Shown one piece after another: positions 9,969 through 20,385 of a stretch of 64,000 bases of DNA. The notes below the pieces were generated by a model. It saw nothing but the letters and a program-made list of their open reading frames with translations. It was not told the DNA's origin and ran no database searches. The translations under genes and the position numbers were made by a program. Source of the DNA: Azospirillum sp. OGB3 (lineage in GTDB: Bacteria; Pseudomonadota; Alphaproteobacteria; Azospirillales; Azospirillaceae); assembly GCF_014192915.1 (NCBI RefSeq), contig NZ_JACHYN010000003.1:496001-560000 (forward strand). The letters are read 5' to 3'. Each line of letters starts with the position of its first letter. Positions within the stretch are counted from its first letter, which is position 1.

Positions 9969-9997
9969 GACGCCCACCGACACGCTCCGGACGCCCC

Positions 9998-10946
9998 ATG
10001 GACCGCCAGCCGCCCGACGCACCTCAAGACAGTGCCGCGAAGACCAACGCCGTTTTCACAGCCTACAGTCTGTATCTGCTCTCCTCGGCCTTCTTCGCCT
10101 CCAATGTGGTGATCGGGCGGGCCGCCGCCGCCATCGTGCCACCGGTCGGGCTGGCCTTCTGGCGCTGGGTGCTGGCCTTCCTGATGATCCTGCCGCTGGC
10201 CCTGCCCGGCCTGATCCAGCACCGCCACGTCCTGCGTGCCTCGTGGAAGCGCTTCCTTCTGCTGGGCGCTCTGGCCCAGGGCGTGTGCGGCGCCGTCGTC
10301 TATATGGGGCTGGAGCGCACCAGCGCGACCAACGCCGCGCTGATCTACGCCACGAGCCCGGTCATCATTCTGATGATCGCCGCCCTGTGGCTGCGCGAAA
10401 AGGTGACGCCGAGGCAGGCCGCGGGAATCGCCGTCGCCATGGCCGGCGTGCTGGTGATCCTGACCCGCGGCGACGCGCAGGCGCTGCTGCACCTGTCCTT
10501 CAACGCCGGCGACCTGCTGATCCTGGTGGGGTCGGCGACCTGGGCGGTCTACACGGTGCTGCTGCGCCAGACCCGCAGTTCGCTGCCGGTAGTGACGGTG
10601 TTCGCAGCCAACGCGCTGGCCGGCGTTGTCGTGCTCGCCCCCTTCTACGCGTGGGAGACTCTGGCCCTCCGCCCCGTCCCGCTGAGCCTGGACGCCGCCC
10701 TCCGCATCGCCGGGGTGGCGCTGTTCGCCTCCGTCCTGGCCTTCCTGACCTATCAGAAGACGATCAACCTGATGGGGCCGGCGCGGGCCGGCACCTCGCT
10801 CTACGTCATGCCGCTTTGGGCGGCGGTGGCGGCATGGGCGCTCCTGGGGGAGCAGTTCCAGATGTTCCACCTGCTGGGCGTCCTGCTGGTGCTGCCGGGG
10901 GTGGCGCTGGCGACCCTGCCGCCGCGCGCCGCCCCCGCCAATCCCA

Positions 10947-10969
<23 letters not shown>
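9998..10969 (+). CDS. DMT-superfamily (EamA) transporter
   Basis: 324-residue inner-membrane protein with ten predicted helices in two EamA repeats (about residues 25-150 and 170-310). The motif [19 protein letters not shown] in repeat 1 and [21 protein letters not shown] in repeat 2 are typical of RhaT/EamA exporters of metabolites or amino acids. The substrate is unknown. The start ATG is the first that precedes a normal cytoplasmic N-terminus. It follows the regulator by 29 bp and may be co-transcribed. Its 3' end overlaps the convergent hutU by 23 bp. Confidence 0.9.
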
Positions 10970-12647
<1,678 letters not shown>

Positions 12648-12690
12648 GTGACTCGTCCCTCTCGAATTCTGCTTGATGCGTTTGTTGTTT

Positions 12691-13119
12691 TCAGACGGGA
12701 ACAGTGCCGCCGCCCAGGAGAACGGTCAACGTTTCCCAAGGGGTGGAGCGGGTGCGGGCGTGCAGACGCTTGTCCAACGTGACGAGCGGCGCGCCACGCG
12801 ATTCAGCAAGCGCCAGATAGGCGCAGTCATACACTGGATGATCCAGTTGACGGGCGATGCGAAGCGCCTGTGACCATACGACGGTCGGCGAAACCAGTTC
12901 GGTCAGGGCGCGCGGAATGCGCTCCACAATGCCTTCGGCCTGCTCTCCCTGGATACCGCCGCGCCGCGCGATCTTCCAGACGGCGTTGGCGACCTCGATC
13001 AAGATGAAGTCCGGAGCGATCAAGGGCCGTGATGACAGGAGAAGGGCTTCCGCCACTTCTGCCAAGGGGTCTTCGACGCCCCATAGAACCGCGACGCTGG
13101 CATCCACCACCAGAGTCAT
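12691..13119 (-). CDS. vapC: VapC-type PIN-domain toxin
   Basis: 142-residue PIN-domain ribonuclease. Acidic active-site residues are visible: Asp6 in VVDASVAV, Glu in [12 protein letters not shown] and Asp in [12 protein letters not shown]. Family knowledge: VapC/FitB-type toxins cleave tRNA or rRNA and are neutralised by the upstream-encoded antitoxin. The gene overlaps its antitoxin by 4 bp (ATGA), the usual TA layout. It sits 43 bp upstream of hutU inside the hut gene cluster. Length and motifs are intact. Confidence 0.9.
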   Translation of the reverse strand: MTLVVDASVAVLWGVEDPLAEVAEALLLSSRPLIAPDFILIEVANAVWKIARRGGIQGEQAEGIVERIPRALTELVSPTVVWSQALRIARQLDHPVYDCAYLALAESRGAPLVTLDKRLHARTRSTPWETLTVLLGGGTVPV

Positions 13120-13352
13120 CGCTCGCGTCCCTCGCGAATCACGGCGGCGACGTCGATGGACGCGCCGGGTGGCGTCAGCGCGCGGATGCGCCGGAACTCC
13201 TCGACCAGCGCCCTGCGTTCAGGAGGGGGCACCGCCGTCGCCTCCTCGACGATCCGACCGATCTCCTCTTCGACGGACCGGCCGGCGATGCTGGCCCGCA
13301 TCTTCAAGCGGTCGAGCACGTCTTCCTCGATCCTGAGCGTGATCTCCCCCAT
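13116..13352 (-). CDS. vapB: VapB/FitA-type antitoxin
   Basis: 78-residue antitoxin with an N-terminal ribbon-helix-helix (ITLRIEEDVLDRLKMRASIAG, then RSVEEEIGRIVEEA) that should bind operator DNA. An arginine/proline-rich C-terminal tail probably wraps the toxin. The pattern is closest to the FitA plasmid-stability type. Translation is coupled to vapC by a 4-bp overlap. It begins 38 bp after the hutI stop, so it may be transcribed both from its own promoter and by read-through from hutI. Confidence 0.87.
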   Translation of the reverse strand: MGEITLRIEEDVLDRLKMRASIAGRSVEEEIGRIVEEATAVPPPERRALVEEFRRIRALTPPGASIDVAAVIREGRER

Positions 13353-13390
13353 CGCCGGCTCACCTCCGTCCGCGTTGCCCCGATGTTAGC

Positions 13391-14605
13391 CTACCCTTGG
13401 AGCGATTTCACCAGCCGCCCGTCCCGCACCACCGCCGCGCAGGGGGTGGCGCCCAGCCAGTAGCACAGCTCCGCCGGGTCGCCGACGTCCCACACCGCCA
13501 GATCGGCGGCCTTGCCGGGCTCCAGCGTGCCGTGGGTGGCGGCCATGCCGAGCGCCTGGGCGGCGTTGCGGGTGACCCCGGCCAGCGCCTCCTGCGGGGT
13601 CAGGCGGAACAGGGTGCAGGCCATGTTCAGCATCAGCAGCAGCGACACGGCGGGCGAGGTGCCGGGGTTGCAGTCGGTGGACACCGCCATCGGCACGCCG
13701 TGGCGCCGGAACAGCGCGATGGGCGGCAGCTTGGTCTCGCGCAGCGTGTAGAAGGCGCCGGGCAGCAGCACGGCCACCGTCCCCGCCGCAGCCATCGCCC
13801 GCGCGCCCTCCTCGCCGGTGTGCTCCACATGGTCGGCGGACAGCGCCTTGTAGCGCGCGGCCAGCGCGGCCCCGCCGCCGTCCGAGAGCTGGTCGGCGTG
13901 CAGCTTCACCGGCAGGCCGAGCCGCCGCGCGGTGTCGAACACGCGGGCCGTCTGCTCCGGCGAGAAGGCGATGCGCTCACAGAAGGCATCGACCGCGTCG
14001 AGCAGGCCCTCCGCGGCCAGGGTGGGCAGGATCTCATCGCAGACCAGCGCGATGTAGTCGTCCGCCCGCCCGGCGAATTCCGGCGGCAGGGCGTGGGCGG
14101 CCAGCCCGGTCGTCCGCACCGTGACGGGGAAGCGCTCGCCCAGCGCCCGCGCCGCGCGCAGCATCCGCCGCTCCGTGGCGAGGTCGAGGCCGTAGCCGGA
14201 TTTCACCTCCACCACCGTCACGCCCTCGGCCAGCAGCCGTTGCAGCCGGACGGCGGCGCTGGCGATCAGCCCGTCCTCGTCGGCGGCGCGGGTCGCGGCG
14301 ACGGTGGAGGCGATGCCCCCGCCGGCCCGCGCGATCTCCTCGTAGGTCGCCCCTTCCAGCCGCATCTCGAACTCGCGGGCGCGGTTGCCGCCGAAAACCA
14401 GATGGGTGTGGCAGTCGATCAGCCCTGGCGTGACCCAGCGCCCGCCCAGGTCATGCTCCTCGGCGGCGCGGCCGGCGGGCCGGTCCTTGGCGGCGCCGAT
14501 CCAGGCGATCCGTCCGTCCTTCACGGCGATCACCGCGTCCCGAACCGGGCCCGCCGGCCCCATGGTGGCCGCATGACCGTTGAACCACAGGCTGTCCCAC
14601 TCCAT
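13391..14605 (-). CDS. hutI: Imidazolonepropionase
   Basis: Amidohydrolase-fold enzyme of 404 residues that hydrolyses imidazolone-5-propionate to N-formimino-L-glutamate, third step of histidine degradation. Metal-binding [18 protein letters not shown], the KLHADQLSD segment, [12 protein letters not shown] and [11 protein letters not shown] are all in family order. Two adjacent ATG codons precede the protein; the second (14605) is favoured because GGGGAGGGG lies at better distance from it. It is divergent from the YdjC/ChbG gene with only about 47 bp between. Confidence 0.95.
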   Translation of the reverse strand: MEWDSLWFNGHAATMGPAGPVRDAVIAVKDGRIAWIGAAKDRPAGRAAEEHDLGGRWVTPGLIDCHTHLVFGGNRAREFEMRLEGATYEEIARAGGGIASTVAATRAADEDGLIASAAVRLQRLLAEGVTVVEVKSGYGLDLATERRMLRAARALGERFPVTVRTTGLAAHALPPEFAGRADDYIALVCDEILPTLAAEGLLDAVDAFCERIAFSPEQTARVFDTARRLGLPVKLHADQLSDGGGAALAARYKALSADHVEHTGEEGARAMAAAGTVAVLLPGAFYTLRETKLPPIALFRRHGVPMAVSTDCNPGTSPAVSLLLMLNMACTLFRLTPQEALAGVTRNAAQALGMAATHGTLEPGKAADLAVWDVGDPAELCYWLGATPCAAVVRDGRLVKSLQG

Positions 14606-14654
14606 CATCCCCTCCCCGGCTTCGCGCCGCTGTCCACCCCACCTTACCATCGCC

Positions 14655-15530
14655 ATGCCCGACACCGACACCACCCCAGCCCCGCGTTCCGCGCATCCGG
14701 TCCTGCTCTGCGCCGATGACTACGGCCTGTCGCCGGGGGTCAACGAGGCCATCCGCGACCTCATCGCCGCCGGACGGCTGACCGCCACCTCGGCCATGAC
14801 GCTCTGCCCCTACTGGGCGGAGGGAGCGGCGCCGCTGAAGGAGCTGTCCGACAAGGCCGACGTCGGGCTGCATTTCACGTTGACCGACCAGCCGCCGCTG
14901 GGATCCCTGCCCAGGCTGGCGCCGGACGGAAAGCTGCCTCCCCTGGGACGGCTGATGAAACTGGCCTACAGCGGCGGCCTCGACCCCCGGGAAATCCGGG
15001 CGGAGCTGGCCCGGCAGATCGACGCCTTCGCCGCGGCCTGGGGCGGACCACCCGCCTACATCGATGGTCACCAGCACGTTCACCAGCTTCCCACCGTGCG
15101 CGAGGCGGTGGCCGACGCCCTGGCCGCCCTGCCCGGCGCCTATGTCCGCCTGTGCGGGGAGCCAATGGGAGCCGTCCTGCGCCGCGGCGTGGCGGTGCCG
15201 AAGACCTTGCTGATCGGCGGGCTCGGCGGCGGGCTGGCGCGGCTGGCGCGGGCGCGCGGCATTCCCGCCAACGACCGCTTCGCCGGGGTCTACGACTTCT
15301 CCGGACGCCAGCCCTTCCCGGATCTTATGGCGCGCTTCCTCGACCGTCCCGCCGGACGGCTGCTGGTGATGGTCCATCCCGGAGTCCCGGACGAGGCCTT
15401 GCGCCGCGCCGACCCGCTGGTGGACCAGCGCAAGGTGGAGCACGACTTTTTGAGGAGCCCGGCCTTCGCCGCCCTGCTCGCCGAGAAGAACATCCGGCTC
15501 GCCCGCTTCGCCGGGTTCCCGGCGCCCTGA
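14655..15530 (+). CDS. YdjC/ChbG-HpnK family carbohydrate deacetylase
   Basis: 291-residue metal-dependent deacetylase of the ChbG/HpnK family. The metal-binding elements are [15 protein letters not shown] near the N-terminus, [11 protein letters not shown], and [16 protein letters not shown] in the middle; [10 protein letters not shown] is near the C-terminus. Known members deacetylate chito-oligosaccharide or N-acetylglucosaminyl-hopanoid substrates; which applies here is not decidable. HpnK-type activity on hopanoid glycans is plausible given a GtrA protein and a methyltransferase downstream, but that is inference. The start ATG gives the expected N-terminus. Confidence 0.85.
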   Translation: MPDTDTTPAPRSAHPVLLCADDYGLSPGVNEAIRDLIAAGRLTATSAMTLCPYWAEGAAPLKELSDKADVGLHFTLTDQPPLGSLPRLAPDGKLPPLGRLMKLAYSGGLDPREIRAELARQIDAFAAAWGGPPAYIDGHQHVHQLPTVREAVADALAALPGAYVRLCGEPMGAVLRRGVAVPKTLLIGGLGGGLARLARARGIPANDRFAGVYDFSGRQPFPDLMARFLDRPAGRLLVMVHPGVPDEALRRADPLVDQRKVEHDFLRSPAFAALLAEKNIRLARFAGFPAP

Positions 15531-15583
15531 CACAACCTCCCGCTTCTCCGCCCCCTCCGGCGGCATAGTCTCGCCGGTCATTC

Positions 15584-15613
15584 TTGACCGCTGCAATTGT
15601 TCGCCCCTACCAT
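15584..15613 (+). promoter_or_regulatory. Candidate sigma70 promoter
   Basis: TTGACC (15584-15589), 18-bp spacer, TACCAT (15608-15613), about 90 bp upstream of the methyltransferase start at 15703. It is the best -35/-10 pair in this 172-bp spacer, but the -10 is a poor match. Confidence 0.35.
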
Positions 15614-15702
15614 CGTTACGACACGGCCGGATCGAGGGGACTCTTCCTGGCGAAGAGACGAACAACAAGATCCCCTCGACGGGAAACGGCCTTCAAAAAG
15701 GG

Positions 15703-16509
15703 ATGCGGGACATGTTGAACGACGGGCAAAACAACGGGATGTCGTCCGGGCCACCGGGCGGCCAGAGTTCCAGCGGATGGGTCGATTTCTGGAACCGCCC
15801 CAACGCCATCTACGCGAACCAGCGCAATCTGGAAGCGCATTTCGCCTGCCTGCAGAACGACCTCGACGCCCATCTTCCGGCAGGGGGGACCGTCCTGGAT
15901 TTCGGCTGCGGCGATGCGCTGGCGGCGGAAGCGATGGCGAAGCGCTGCCGGAACGTCTGGCTGTACGACGCAGCCCCCGCGGTGCGGGAACGCCTGCGCG
16001 AGCGGCTGTCCGGCCATCCCGGAATCCGCATTCTCGACGACGACGACCTCGCCGCCCTGCCGACGGGCAGCGTCGATCTGGTGCTGGCCGTCTCCGTGCT
16101 GCAGTACATCCCGCGCGAGAAACTGGAAGGCGTCCTTCACCGGTGGCGCCACCTGATCGGCGCGCGGGGGCATATCCTCATCGCCGATGTGGTGGAACCC
16201 GACACGCCGATGCTGCGCGACATCGCCAGCCAGCTCAGCATGGCGCGCCGGCACGGCTTCCTGATGGCGGCGCTGATGGGTCTGGGGCGCATGGCCCTGT
16301 CCGACTACCGCCGCATCCGGCGCGAGGCCGGCTTTTCCACCTACACGCCGGCGGAACTCCAGGCCCGGCTGTCCGCCGCCGGGCTGCGCAGCGATCGTCT
16401 TCCGAAGAACATCGGCCCGACACCGCACCGCCATTCCTTTGTCGCCCGCCCCCATGGCGAGCCGACCGGCGCTCAGCCGGCGGATGATCCGTCCCTGAAA
16501 GTCCAGTAG
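15703..16509 (+). CDS. Class I SAM-dependent methyltransferase
   Basis: 268-residue methyltransferase. SAM motif I is VLDFGCGDALAAEAMAK, followed by VWLYDAAPAVRERL, SVDLVLAVSVLQYIP and ILIADVVEP. The N-terminus (about 30 residues) is low-complexity. A WVDFWNRPNAIYAN segment precedes the core, reminiscent of methyltransferases in polysaccharide or lipid-sugar clusters. The substrate is unknown. A second in-frame ATG three codons in (15712) is an equal start candidate. The 3' end overlaps the convergent GtrA gene by 37 bp. Confidence 0.83.
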   Translation: MRDMLNDGQNNGMSSGPPGGQSSSGWVDFWNRPNAIYANQRNLEAHFACLQNDLDAHLPAGGTVLDFGCGDALAAEAMAKRCRNVWLYDAAPAVRERLRERLSGHPGIRILDDDDLAALPTGSVDLVLAVSVLQYIPREKLEGVLHRWRHLIGARGHILIADVVEPDTPMLRDIASQLSMARRHGFLMAALMGLGRMALSDYRRIRREAGFSTYTPAELQARLSAAGLRSDRLPKNIGPTPHRHSFVARPHGEPTGAQPADDPSLKVQ

Positions 16510-16919
16510 CGGTTCGCGCCGAAGCTCCACAGCATCACCAGCGCTGTCGCGGTGAGCTGGGCCGGCAGGTAATGCAGGCCCAGCCGCTGCGCCAAGGCCC
16601 ACATGATGGCGCTGTTGAGGCACAGCCCAACGGCTGCAACGGCGACGAACTTCGTCGCCGTGGGCAGATGCTCCTGCTCGCTGCGGAAGACATGGCCGTA
16701 GTTCAGCAGGTAGCTGATGACGCCACCGACGAGGAAGCCCGCCGCCGAGGCCAGAACCGGCGGGGCCGCCGCCAGCTCCGACAGGGCGATCAGCACGCCG
16801 TAATGGCCGACCGCCGCCGCGCAGCCGACCACCGCGAAGAGCAGGAATTGGACCAGCGGTGCGTGCGCCGCCCGGCCCCCGGTGAATCTTGCCCCGGTCA
16901 ATCCTCGTTCTCGACCCAT
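16473..16919 (-). CDS. GtrA-family membrane protein
   Basis: 148-residue integral membrane protein with four predicted helices: VQFLLFAVVGCAAAVGHYGV, the ASAAGFLVGGVISYLLNY region, FVAVAAVGLCLNSAIMWAL and ALVMLWSFGANRYWTF. The NYGHVFRSE and FGANRYWTF motifs are GtrA hallmarks. Family knowledge: GtrA-like proteins flip or carry polyprenyl-phosphate-linked sugars. The chosen ATG overlaps the end of the upstream aryl-CoA ligase by about 22 bp. It is probably part of that minus-strand unit, though the functions seem unrelated. Confidence 0.83.
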   Translation of the reverse strand: MGRERGLTGARFTGGRAAHAPLVQFLLFAVVGCAAAVGHYGVLIALSELAAAPPVLASAAGFLVGGVISYLLNYGHVFRSEQEHLPTATKFVAVAAVGLCLNSAIMWALAQRLGLHYLPAQLTATALVMLWSFGANRYWTFRDGSSAG

Positions 16920-18535
16920 TCCCTCTGCCGCAGCTTGTAGCGCTGGATCTTGCCCGTCTCCGTCCGCGGCAACTGCTCCAGGAACTCCACCGCGCGGGGG
17001 TACTTGTAGGGGGCGATCCGGTCCTTGACGTAGCATTGCAGCCGTTCCGCCAGATCGTCGCTGGGCCGCACGCCGTCGCGGGTGACGATGAAGGCCTTGG
17101 GGATGGAGCCGCGCAGCGGATCGGGCGCCGCGATGACCGCGCACTCCTCCACCGCCTCGTGGCCGAGCAGGACGTCCTCCACCTCCAGGCCGGAAATCTT
17201 GTAGCCGGCGGAGACGATCAGGTCGTCGGTCCGCGCGTGATACCAGAAATAGCCGTCCTCATCCATGCGGAAGGCGTCGCCGGTCAGGTTCCAGCCGCCC
17301 TGCACGTAGTTCTCCTGGCGCGGGTCGTCCAGATAGATGCAGCCGGTCGGGCCGCGCACGGCCAGCCGCCCGATCTGGCCGGGAGGCAGCGGGGTCAGGC
17401 TGTCATCGACCACGCGGGCCTCGTACCCCGGAACCACCGTCCCGGTGGCGCCGGGCCGGACGGCGCCGGGCGGCGAATGCAGGACGGCGTTCAGCATCTC
17501 CGTGGTGCCGAAGCTGTCGAGGATCTCCATCCCCGTCACCGCCTGCCAACCCTCCAGCGTGGTGGCGGGCAGCGGCTCCCCCGCCGAGACGCAGGCGCGC
17601 AACGTGCGCAGCCCCTCGGCCAGGGACGGATCCTCCTCGATCCGCGCGGTCATGGCGCGGTAGACGGTCGGCACGGTGAACATCACCGTCGCCTTGTGCT
17701 TCGCGGTCACTTCCAGCAGCCGTTCCGGCGTGGCCCGGTCCAGCAGCACGACCGACGCCCCCACCCGCAGCGGGAACAGCAGCATTCCCCCCTGCCCGTA
17801 GGCGAAGGCGAGCGACGGGGTCCCGCAGAACACGTCGTCGCCGCCGGTCTTCAGCAGCGACTGCGGCGACAGGTCGGCCACCGCCAGGAGGTCACGGTGG
17901 AAATGCGCGGTCGCCTTGGGCTTGCCCGTGGTTCCGGAGGTGAAGGCGATCAGCGCCACGTCGTCGGCGGCGGTGTCCACCGCGGCGAAGCCGGCTTCGA
18001 TTTCCTCCAGCCGCACTTCGAGGTCGCCGCCGTTGAAGGTCACGACGGGCATCCCCCCACCCATGGCCTCCGCCGCGGCGTTCAGATCCTTGGCGAAGCG
18101 CGCGTCGCACAGCGCCAGCGAGACGGCGGCGCGGTCGAGGATGCTTTCCAGCTCCGTCGCGCGCAGCAGCGGCATGGTCGGCACCACGACCGCACCGGCC
18201 TTCAGCACCGCCAGCCAGCAGGCGGCGAGCATCGGCGTGTTGGTCCCGCGCACCAGCACCCGATTGCCTGGAACGATGCCGAACCGCTCGGTCAGCAGGC
18301 GGGCGATGCGGTCCACCGTGTCGCGGAAGCGGCCATAGCTCCACACGTCGCCGTTGCCGATGACGCAGGGCCTTTCGTCCCAGCCGCGCTCGCGCCAGAC
18401 GTCAAGCAGGGCCGCGGCGGCGTTCAGACGCTCGGGATAGGTGAGTTCGGGGCGGTCGTAGGAGAAATCGGGCATCTGCTCCGGCGGCGGCAGCCGGTCG
18501 CGCGTGAAACTGTCGATGTGACCGGACCGAATCAT
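16898..18535 (-). CDS. Benzoate/2-aminobenzoate-CoA ligase family protein
   Basis: 545-residue ANL-superfamily acid-CoA ligase. AMP-binding motif TSGTTGKPKATAHFHRD, the SFGTTEM motif, GWNLTGDAFRMDEDGYFWYHARTDD hinge region and C-terminal PRTETGKIQRYKLR lysine motif are complete. The N-terminus and the YHARTDDLIVSAGYKISG segment resemble 2-aminobenzoate- or benzoate-CoA ligases; substrate specificity is inferred, not proven. The gene overlaps the upstream MarR regulator by 4 bp, which suggests an aromatic-acid-responsive operon. No oxygenase for the next pathway step lies nearby. Confidence 0.85.
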   Translation of the reverse strand: MIRSGHIDSFTRDRLPPPEQMPDFSYDRPELTYPERLNAAAALLDVWRERGWDERPCVIGNGDVWSYGRFRDTVDRIARLLTERFGIVPGNRVLVRGTNTPMLAACWLAVLKAGAVVVPTMPLLRATELESILDRAAVSLALCDARFAKDLNAAAEAMGGGMPVVTFNGGDLEVRLEEIEAGFAAVDTAADDVALIAFTSGTTGKPKATAHFHRDLLAVADLSPQSLLKTGGDDVFCGTPSLAFAYGQGGMLLFPLRVGASVVLLDRATPERLLEVTAKHKATVMFTVPTVYRAMTARIEEDPSLAEGLRTLRACVSAGEPLPATTLEGWQAVTGMEILDSFGTTEMLNAVLHSPPGAVRPGATGTVVPGYEARVVDDSLTPLPPGQIGRLAVRGPTGCIYLDDPRQENYVQGGWNLTGDAFRMDEDGYFWYHARTDDLIVSAGYKISGLEVEDVLLGHEAVEECAVIAAPDPLRGSIPKAFIVTRDGVRPSDDLAERLQCYVKDRIAPYKYPRAVEFLEQLPRTETGKIQRYKLRQREWVENED

Positions 18536-19065
18536 CCCCTGACGCCTCCGCCGCGCACCGTGTTCTTGAGCTTTCCCAACAAACCCAACAGCTGGACCAC
18601 ATCCCCGTGGGGCATTCCCGCCGTCAATTCGGCCAGCCAGCGGCGTTGCGCCGCCGCGATGGCCTGTGCCAGCGCGCTGCCTTCAGGGGTGATCCGGACA
18701 AACTGCATGCGCCGGTCGTTCGACGCCGCGGCGCGCGTGACCAGCCCGTCGACAGACAGCCGTTCTACAATGCCGGTGACGTTGCCGTTGGTGACCATCA
18801 TGCGCTTCGACAGCTCGCCCATGGTCAGCCCTTCCGGCTGACGATCGAGCAGGCTCAGCAGGTCGAAACGCGGCTGCGTGGTTTTGAACTCGTCGCGCAA
18901 ACGGCTGCGCAACCGGGCGCCGATCAGAACGGCGCACGCCGAAAGACGCAACCAGAGGCGCATCTCCGGGGAGGCAGCAAGGTCAGCCGCAGCCTCCACA
19001 TCGACCGACACGTCCCCCTGCGCCTCGGCCGATGTCTCGGCCGCTGCGGTGGCGGGTCCCTTCAC
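18532..19065 (-). CDS. MarR-family transcriptional regulator
   Basis: 177-residue regulator with a winged helix in the centre (LSLLDRQPEGLTMGELSKRMMVTNGNVTGIVERL) and the wing motif VTRAAASNDRRMQFVRITPEG. The N-terminal 25 residues are Ala/Glu-rich. MarR proteins next to aryl-CoA ligases often sense the aryl-CoA product and repress their own operon. The 4-bp overlap (ATGA) with the ligase supports that role here, by inference. Confidence 0.92.
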   Translation of the reverse strand: MKGPATAAAETSAEAQGDVSVDVEAAADLAASPEMRLWLRLSACAVLIGARLRSRLRDEFKTTQPRFDLLSLLDRQPEGLTMGELSKRMMVTNGNVTGIVERLSVDGLVTRAAASNDRRMQFVRITPEGSALAQAIAAAQRRWLAELTAGMPHGDVVQLLGLLGKLKNTVRGGGVRG

Positions 19066-19241
19066 GGTCTGTCTCCACTCCCGGTGGGAGGCATCCGCCG
19101 CAGCGCCGCCTCTTCTTTGTTCGAAGGCTTACTGTAGTTGGACGCTCGGCCTTTGAGCCATGCAAGGAAGGAATGCTTGGTGCACAAGCAATAATCATCT
19201 GCGCAGAGATCGGGCGCTTTTTTCGGTGAGCGCCGCAGCGG

Positions 19242-19940
19242 TTACTCGGCGCTCAGATACAGGTCGATTTCGCCCTGTTCCATGACGTGGGCGGTGCCGT
19301 GGATGATGCCGTTGGCGACCTGGATGATTCGATGGATCATCGCGACCGAGGTTTGACAGTCCAGCCGCAGCTTGTCGCTTGCCCCATCCTGGATATCGAC
19401 GGACACGCGCTCCAGCGTGTGACGGACCACTTGGTGCGCCTGGGCGATGGTGTCCTCGAACGGCCGCTTGAACTTGGCGGGGACGTGGCCGTACGCCTCG
19501 ATGGCAAGGTCCCTGTCCGAGAATCCGCTGTCGCGGAAATGCTCCGGATAGCTCTTGGGCTGCCAGATCAGGCATTCCTCCAGCATGTCCGGCATGTCCG
19601 GAATCATCTCGATCAGCATCACAATCTCGTTGAAGTGATTGAGATAATCGGTGGCGAGCAGGGTCTTGTCGGAAATGTTGGTGCCGACCACGCGCTGACG
19701 CCAAGCGTGGAAATCCGCCAATTCGTCCGGCGGAACACCTTCGGTCACCGACGGTTCGGATTCGGGCGGATCAGAGTCTGCCGGGTCGAAATCTGGTTCG
19801 GTCATTCGCGACTCTGGCATGCGCGGCTCTGGCATACGCGGTTCGACAGGCACGGGTCTGGCGAGACGGTGCCGGGCGGCTTCCAAGCCGTTCCGCCACC
19901 GGTGCGCGACGCCGGGGACAGTCAGTAATATCGCACTCAT
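19242..19940 (-). CDS. Conserved hypothetical protein, acidic linker plus helical domain
   Basis: Unrecognised protein. The N-terminal part is a short basic/hydrophobic segment followed by a Pro/Glu/Met repeat (PEPRMPEPRMPESRMTEP) and an acidic stretch. The last 165 residues form a compact, probably helical domain (TNISDKTLLATDYLNHFNEIV, EHFRDSGFSDRDLAIEAYGHVP, LDCQTSVAMIHRIIQVANG) that looks like the functional unit. The start is uncertain: 19940 (MSAILLTV) or 19805 (MTEPDFDP), neither with a good Shine-Dalgarno. The C-terminal domain has codon use like its neighbours, so it is a real gene. Confidence 0.65.
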   Translation of the reverse strand: MSAILLTVPGVAHRWRNGLEAARHRLARPVPVEPRMPEPRMPESRMTEPDFDPADSDPPESEPSVTEGVPPDELADFHAWRQRVVGTNISDKTLLATDYLNHFNEIVMLIEMIPDMPDMLEECLIWQPKSYPEHFRDSGFSDRDLAIEAYGHVPAKFKRPFEDTIAQAHQVVRHTLERVSVDIQDGASDKLRLDCQTSVAMIHRIIQVANGIIHGTAHVMEQGEIDLYLSAE

Positions 19941-20385
19941 CCCTGTGCAAGCCCACCGGCGCGCTTTTTTGTGATGCCGTGCAAAAAAAACGCCGCCGGC
20001 GCGTCCCCGGTGGGACAAGCGCTGCGGCGGCAGTGACTGGCGGTTCAGGGAGGAATCACACCATTGCCACTTCCAACAACCGCCGCTTGCCGATTGTTCC
20101 GCCACCCCCGCAGGTGCAGCGAAGCGAAGGGTGCCGGTGCGCCCGGAAGGATCGAGAGCCCAAGCGGACGAAGTATCACCTGGCCCGATCGGCGACGCGA
20201 CTTAACCCGTTCAAGCTATCCCGAATAACCCTTTCGTCGTCACTCCAGATACGGCGCGAACTGCGCCATATGAAATTAACTTTGTAAGCGATCGGACGGG
20301 AACATTCGGCAAAGTCCGGGAAACGCGGCAGGCAAGCCAGCACCTCGCGGCGGTCCGCACTGGCTGGAGGTACGGGGAAAACGTC
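19941..20385. other. Intergenic region upstream of phyR
   Basis: About 445 bp without a convincing gene. It contains the short palindrome GGCGC-GAACT-GCGCC, about 120 bp before the phyR ATG, and a GGAAC (20299-20303) lacking a matching CGTT. A-rich and T-rich runs near 19970-19990 flank the hypothetical gene's possible start. No nepR- or ecfG-like frame is present. Confidence 0.5.

Noticed and set aside
12691..13352. vapBC carried by a mobile element
   Set aside because: No transposase, terminal inverted repeats or target-site duplication were seen around the pair.
16889..18841. Long plus-strand open frame opposite the aryl-CoA ligase and MarR genes
   Set aside because: It is the antisense shadow of two well-supported genes; the product is His/Arg/Gln-rich without domains, as expected from high-GC antisense frames.
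20299..20324. EcfG-type promoter before phyR
   Set aside because: GGAAC is present but no CGTT follows at 16 or 17 bases.
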